Position numbers and translations under genes: made by a program | Notes under the pieces: model-generated | What the model was told of the DNA's origin: nothing | The model's database searches: none | What the model saw: the letters and a program-made list of their open reading frames with translations, nothing else | Part shown: in pieces, positions 61,594 to 64,000 of the stretch | How the letters are laid out: the number at the start of each line of letters is the position of its first letter | Numbering within the stretch: the first letter of the stretch is position 1 | DNA from: Gammaproteobacteria bacterium | GTDB taxonomy: Bacteria; Pseudomonadota; Gammaproteobacteria; Pseudomonadales; JAUIET01 | Length of the DNA: 64,000 nucleotides | Direction: 5' to 3' | NCBI GenBank assembly: GCA_030429735.1 | Contig: JAUIET010000004.1 | Location: 1-64,000 of the forward strand

Positions 61594-64000
61594 TCAGGCA
61601 TCCTTTGCAGATCACTCCAGGATTGCAATAACAGGCTGCTGATGCTGAATGGTTCCAGCTTTTTTGTTAGTTGCTCAAGACGTGCGTTCAGCTCAGCTCG
61701 GCCAACCGTGGCATGACTTTCGTCCGCTCCGAGTACGGGCTCGACACTTTGTGCGACGCTGAATTGCAACTGTGGGTAGCGACGGGCCACCTGGCTTGCA
61801 ATCTCCGCCACCCGTACCGGGTTGCTAACATAAATCATCAACGTGATTTCATCGATATCAGTCTTGCTGAGCCGACAGCCAAGACAATACCCTTCACCCG
61901 GGTTCAAGTCGCGATAATGCAAGCTCATGCTCAGTGGCCACGGGCTGATGGTGCTGACTTCGTCGATGGTGTCGGCCAGTTGATTCATGATGTCGCGGCG
62001 GTCGTAGAGGCGCTCATCGAACATGCCCGGCTCAATATCAAGGTGCAAACCGTCAAACGGGATATCCTTTAGGTCCTGAACAATGTTAAGCAACAATCCC
62101 CGACGATTTGGCAGGATCCAGCTCGGTTCGCCCAATAACAACTCAACAGCGATGCGCTGTTTCCTGGCATCAATGAGCAGCGAGAGCAATTTTGTTCGCT
62201 CACGGGTATCGCGCAGTGAGTCTATCTGGCCACCATCCAGTGATAGCAGTACCCGGCTGATGTTTTGTGACTTTAGCTGGCGCCAGAATTCACGACGATG
62301 ATCTTCACTGCTGATTAGCCTGCCACTTTTCCAGACATAAACGCCAACAGATTCCGGTTGTCCGAGGTTTGACTTTGAGGTCCCCACTGGGCTTTTACGT
62401 GCGTCCCGCTCGTCGGTGTTTTCAAAAGATACCCGCTGCACGCTTACGCTGCTGTCAATAGATCCACGAGCATCTTCGAAGCGAACGCGCGCCATTGATG
62501 CCTTTTGTTGTAACGCTTTCTGTGGTTCCGAACTGGCATTTGTTCCAGTAGACTCAGGAAGTCTGGTAGATTCCGGGATCACCTCTTTTAAATCGGTCAG
62601 ATTGCTGGCATCGGGAGTGCGAACTCGCGGGCCCACTACGTTGTAGAGAACTCGGGTGATTCCCTTAAACAATGGGGTATCAGTCACAGTGATTGATGCA
62701 TTCTGTGTCGTTTTTTCGGCAACTGAGTTTGCGGTTTGTATCGATGCTGAGGCCTTCTCCTGAGCGTACGGCAATGCCTGGTCGTAGTCGGGCTGTGATG
62801 GTCTTAGATTGAGGGTATTAGCCCATTGATTATGCAAAGGCCTGGCCAGAATAATCGGCTCGTGTTCAGGCTCAATGTGCAGGTCCGGCTCGAGTGGCTG
62901 ACACTCACGCTCAGACAGAGCGAGGATGCCCACGGTTGATTTGAGCAGCAGGCTTTCGGCGTCAACCAGATCGAGTGAGGTGCGGTAGGTTGAAAACCTG
63001 GCTTGCTGCAGTTTTTCCAGCGTATCACCCGCCAGCGAAGCGGCGCGCAGTTGTCTTTCTCGAACGGTTTCAAGTGCAGCTGCAACGCGGGTCTCGGCAA
63101 AACTGAGGTTTTCAACAGATGTTCGATATTTGCCAATCGCCGCGTTGACTTCATTCATAACTTCTTCGGTGCGTCGGTCCAGCTCCAGGTTGGCGCGGCG
63201 AAGTTCAGCAGACTTGGCATATCGGGCATATTTGCGTGTGCCAAGAAACTCAACCGGCATGCGAAGATTAAAACTGAGTGCCATGCCATTGTCGGTTAGG
63301 GAGGAGGGTTCATCCTGTCCGACCGAGGTGCTGAGATGCACGTGGCCTTCGACATCGGTGCTGCGTTTGCGTAAGGAGCGCAGCGTGTCTCGCCGCGAAC
63401 GAAGCAGTTTTAGCTCGGGGTGCTCGTCCACCACGTATTGTCGCAGTCTGGATTTATTCATACAGGCAGACGGCAATTTCGGTGCTTCGGGCTCAAAAGC
63501 GGGTAGTGAGTCTTCAGTCAGCAAAGCCATTACGCCAAGCGTTCGTTGTCTTATTTCTTCGTCGCTTGCGGTTGCTCTTCGCGCCAGGTCAAACGCCGTC
63601 ATAAACTCCAGCCGATCAGCCTCCAGCACATGCCCGGTTTTTGTGCGTTCAAGTAACCAGTTGTTCGCCTCAGGTTCAATGGACAGAAACTCTTTGGAAA
63701 TAGCCAGGCGCTCCAGCGTAGCCCAATAATCAATGTAGTTGCGGCGCAGTGTGGCCAGTGCGCGCTTGCGCACGATAGCGCGCTGCTGCTCACTTGCGTA
63801 CACACTGTTTTCGGCTTCCAGTACCGAGTTTTTTTCGCTTGCGTGGGTCCCAAACAGAGGATAACTAAGCCCCAGGGTCAGGTGTTTGCGCTGGTAGTCT
63901 CTGCGCAAATCGTCCGTTACTACTTCTGAAACATCGGAATAGCCCGCATTTGCGAATAACTTCAGACCGCGACGCAAGCGTTCGCGTTTAAGTAAATAGA
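61590..64000 (-). CDS. TolC-family protein fused to a C-terminal TIM-barrel-like domain, 5' end outside the window
   Basis: The frame is open to the window edge, so the start is missing; about 800 codons are visible. The N-terminal part (about residues 1-370 of what is visible) is outer-membrane efflux protein-like, with heptad-rich helices and ERTKTGHVLEADRLEF. A low-complexity linker of about 150 residues follows. The C-terminal 260 residues (from VGVYVWKSGRLISSEDHRREF) read as a barrel enzyme, with the FDGLHLDIEP motif at 62031-62054 resembling the GH18 DxxDxDxE signature but with His at the second Asp. It is coupled to the HlyD gene. Confidence 0.83.
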   Translation of the reverse strand, partial: YLLKRERLRRGLKLFANAGYSDVSEVVTDDLRRDYQRKHLTLGLSYPLFGTHASEKNSVLEAENSVYASEQQRAIVRKRALATLRRNYIDYWATLERLAISKEFLSIEPEANNWLLERTKTGHVLEADRLEFMTAFDLARRATASDEEIRQRTLGVMALLTEDSLPAFEPEAPKLPSACMNKSRLRQYVVDEHPELKLLRSRRDTLRSLRKRSTDVEGHVHLSTSVGQDEPSSLTDNGMALSFNLRMPVEFLGTRKYARYAKSAELRRANLELDRRTEEVMNEVNAAIGKYRTSVENLSFAETRVAAALETVRERQLRAASLAGDTLEKLQQARFSTYRTSLDLVDAESLLLKSTVGILALSERECQPLEPDLHIEPEHEPIILARPLHNQWANTLNLRPSQPDYDQALPYAQEKASASIQTANSVAEKTTQNASITVTDTPLFKGITRVLYNVVGPRVRTPDASNLTDLKEVIPESTRLPESTGTNASSEPQKALQQKASMARVRFEDARGSIDSSVSVQRVSFENTDERDARKSPVGTSKSNLGQPESVGVYVWKSGRLISSEDHRREFWRQLKSQNISRVLLSLDGGQIDSLRDTRERTKLLSLLIDARKQRIAVELLLGEPSWILPNRRGLLLNIVQDLKDIPFDGLHLDIEPGMFDERLYDRRDIMNQLADTIDEVSTISPWPLSMSLHYRDLNPGEGYCLGCRLSKTDIDEITLMIYVSNPVRVAEIASQVARRYPQLQFSVAQSVEPVLGADESHATVGRAELNARLEQLTKKLEPFSISSLLLQSWSDLQRMPE

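Noticed and set aside
1-64000. tRNA, rRNA, CRISPR array, insertion sequence or prophage
   Set aside because: Reading both strands, I saw no cloverleaf with a CCA-type end, no spaced direct repeats of CRISPR type, and no transposase or integrase gene. Weak candidates could escape inspection by eye.

Overview
The window looks like chromosome from an aerobic, probably marine gammaproteobacterium. The evidence is a TonB-dependent receptor, an RhlE-type helicase, DUF1302/DUF1329/MMPL and DUF3604 genes, polyamine and betaine catabolism, and acyl-CoA and thiolase gene sets typical of lipid- or steroid-degrading oligotrophs. This placement is an inference from gene content; no rRNA or tRNA gene was seen. 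I saw no CRISPR array, prophage or insertion sequence. Coding density is high, and many genes overlap by 4-17 bases in operons.

Layout. (1) 123-6457: a TetR regulator divergent from a TonB receptor, with three operator-like inverted repeats between them, then an acyl-CoA ligase, an alpha/beta hydrolase and a methyltransferase. (2) 6514-14253: amino acid permease, RhlE helicase, a conserved unknown protein, an NTF2-like protein, and a leftward operon of a DUF6265 protein, phosphotransacetylase and a Tat-signal aminotransferase. (3) 14405-21141: a methylated-amine operon of a trimethylamine/dimethylglycine dehydrogenase-like flavoprotein, an NhaC-family antiporter with an extra N-terminal domain, a non-pyrrolysine MttB homologue and a Rieske oxygenase. 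(4) 21095-27211: an agmatinase-family enzyme, an unknown membrane protein, and an aminotransferase, gamma-glutamylpolyamine synthetase and FAD oxidase for polyamine use.

(5) 27233-34004: a leftward MMPL, YCF48-like, DUF1329 and DUF1302 envelope cluster. (6) 34265-39421: a Kef-like antiporter, a class I-like HMG-CoA reductase and a CoA-transferase/hydrolase. (7) 39456-46690: acyl-CoA ligase, cytochrome P450, cupin, VOC protein, Old Yellow Enzyme and a DUF3604 lipoprotein. (8) 46665-54055: MATE exporter, DUF442 and metallo-beta-lactamase pair, a small membrane protein, a PQQ-type sugar dehydrogenase, sulfate activation genes (sat, cysC) and a LysR regulator. (9) 54369-60052: enoyl-CoA hydratase, two thiolase-fold proteins lacking the usual cysteine, two DUF35 proteins, an acetoacetate decarboxylase-like protein and a SnoaL-like protein, resembling side-chain aldolase systems. 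(10) 60068-64000: a SPOR protein, an HlyD-type adaptor and a TolC-family protein fused to a TIM-barrel-like hydrolase domain, cut by the window end.

The most unusual items are the betaine/methylamine operon, which combines an oxygen-dependent demethylase with a corrinoid-type methyltransferase, the paired cysteine-less thiolase/DUF35 cluster, and the TolC-glycosidase-like fusion.
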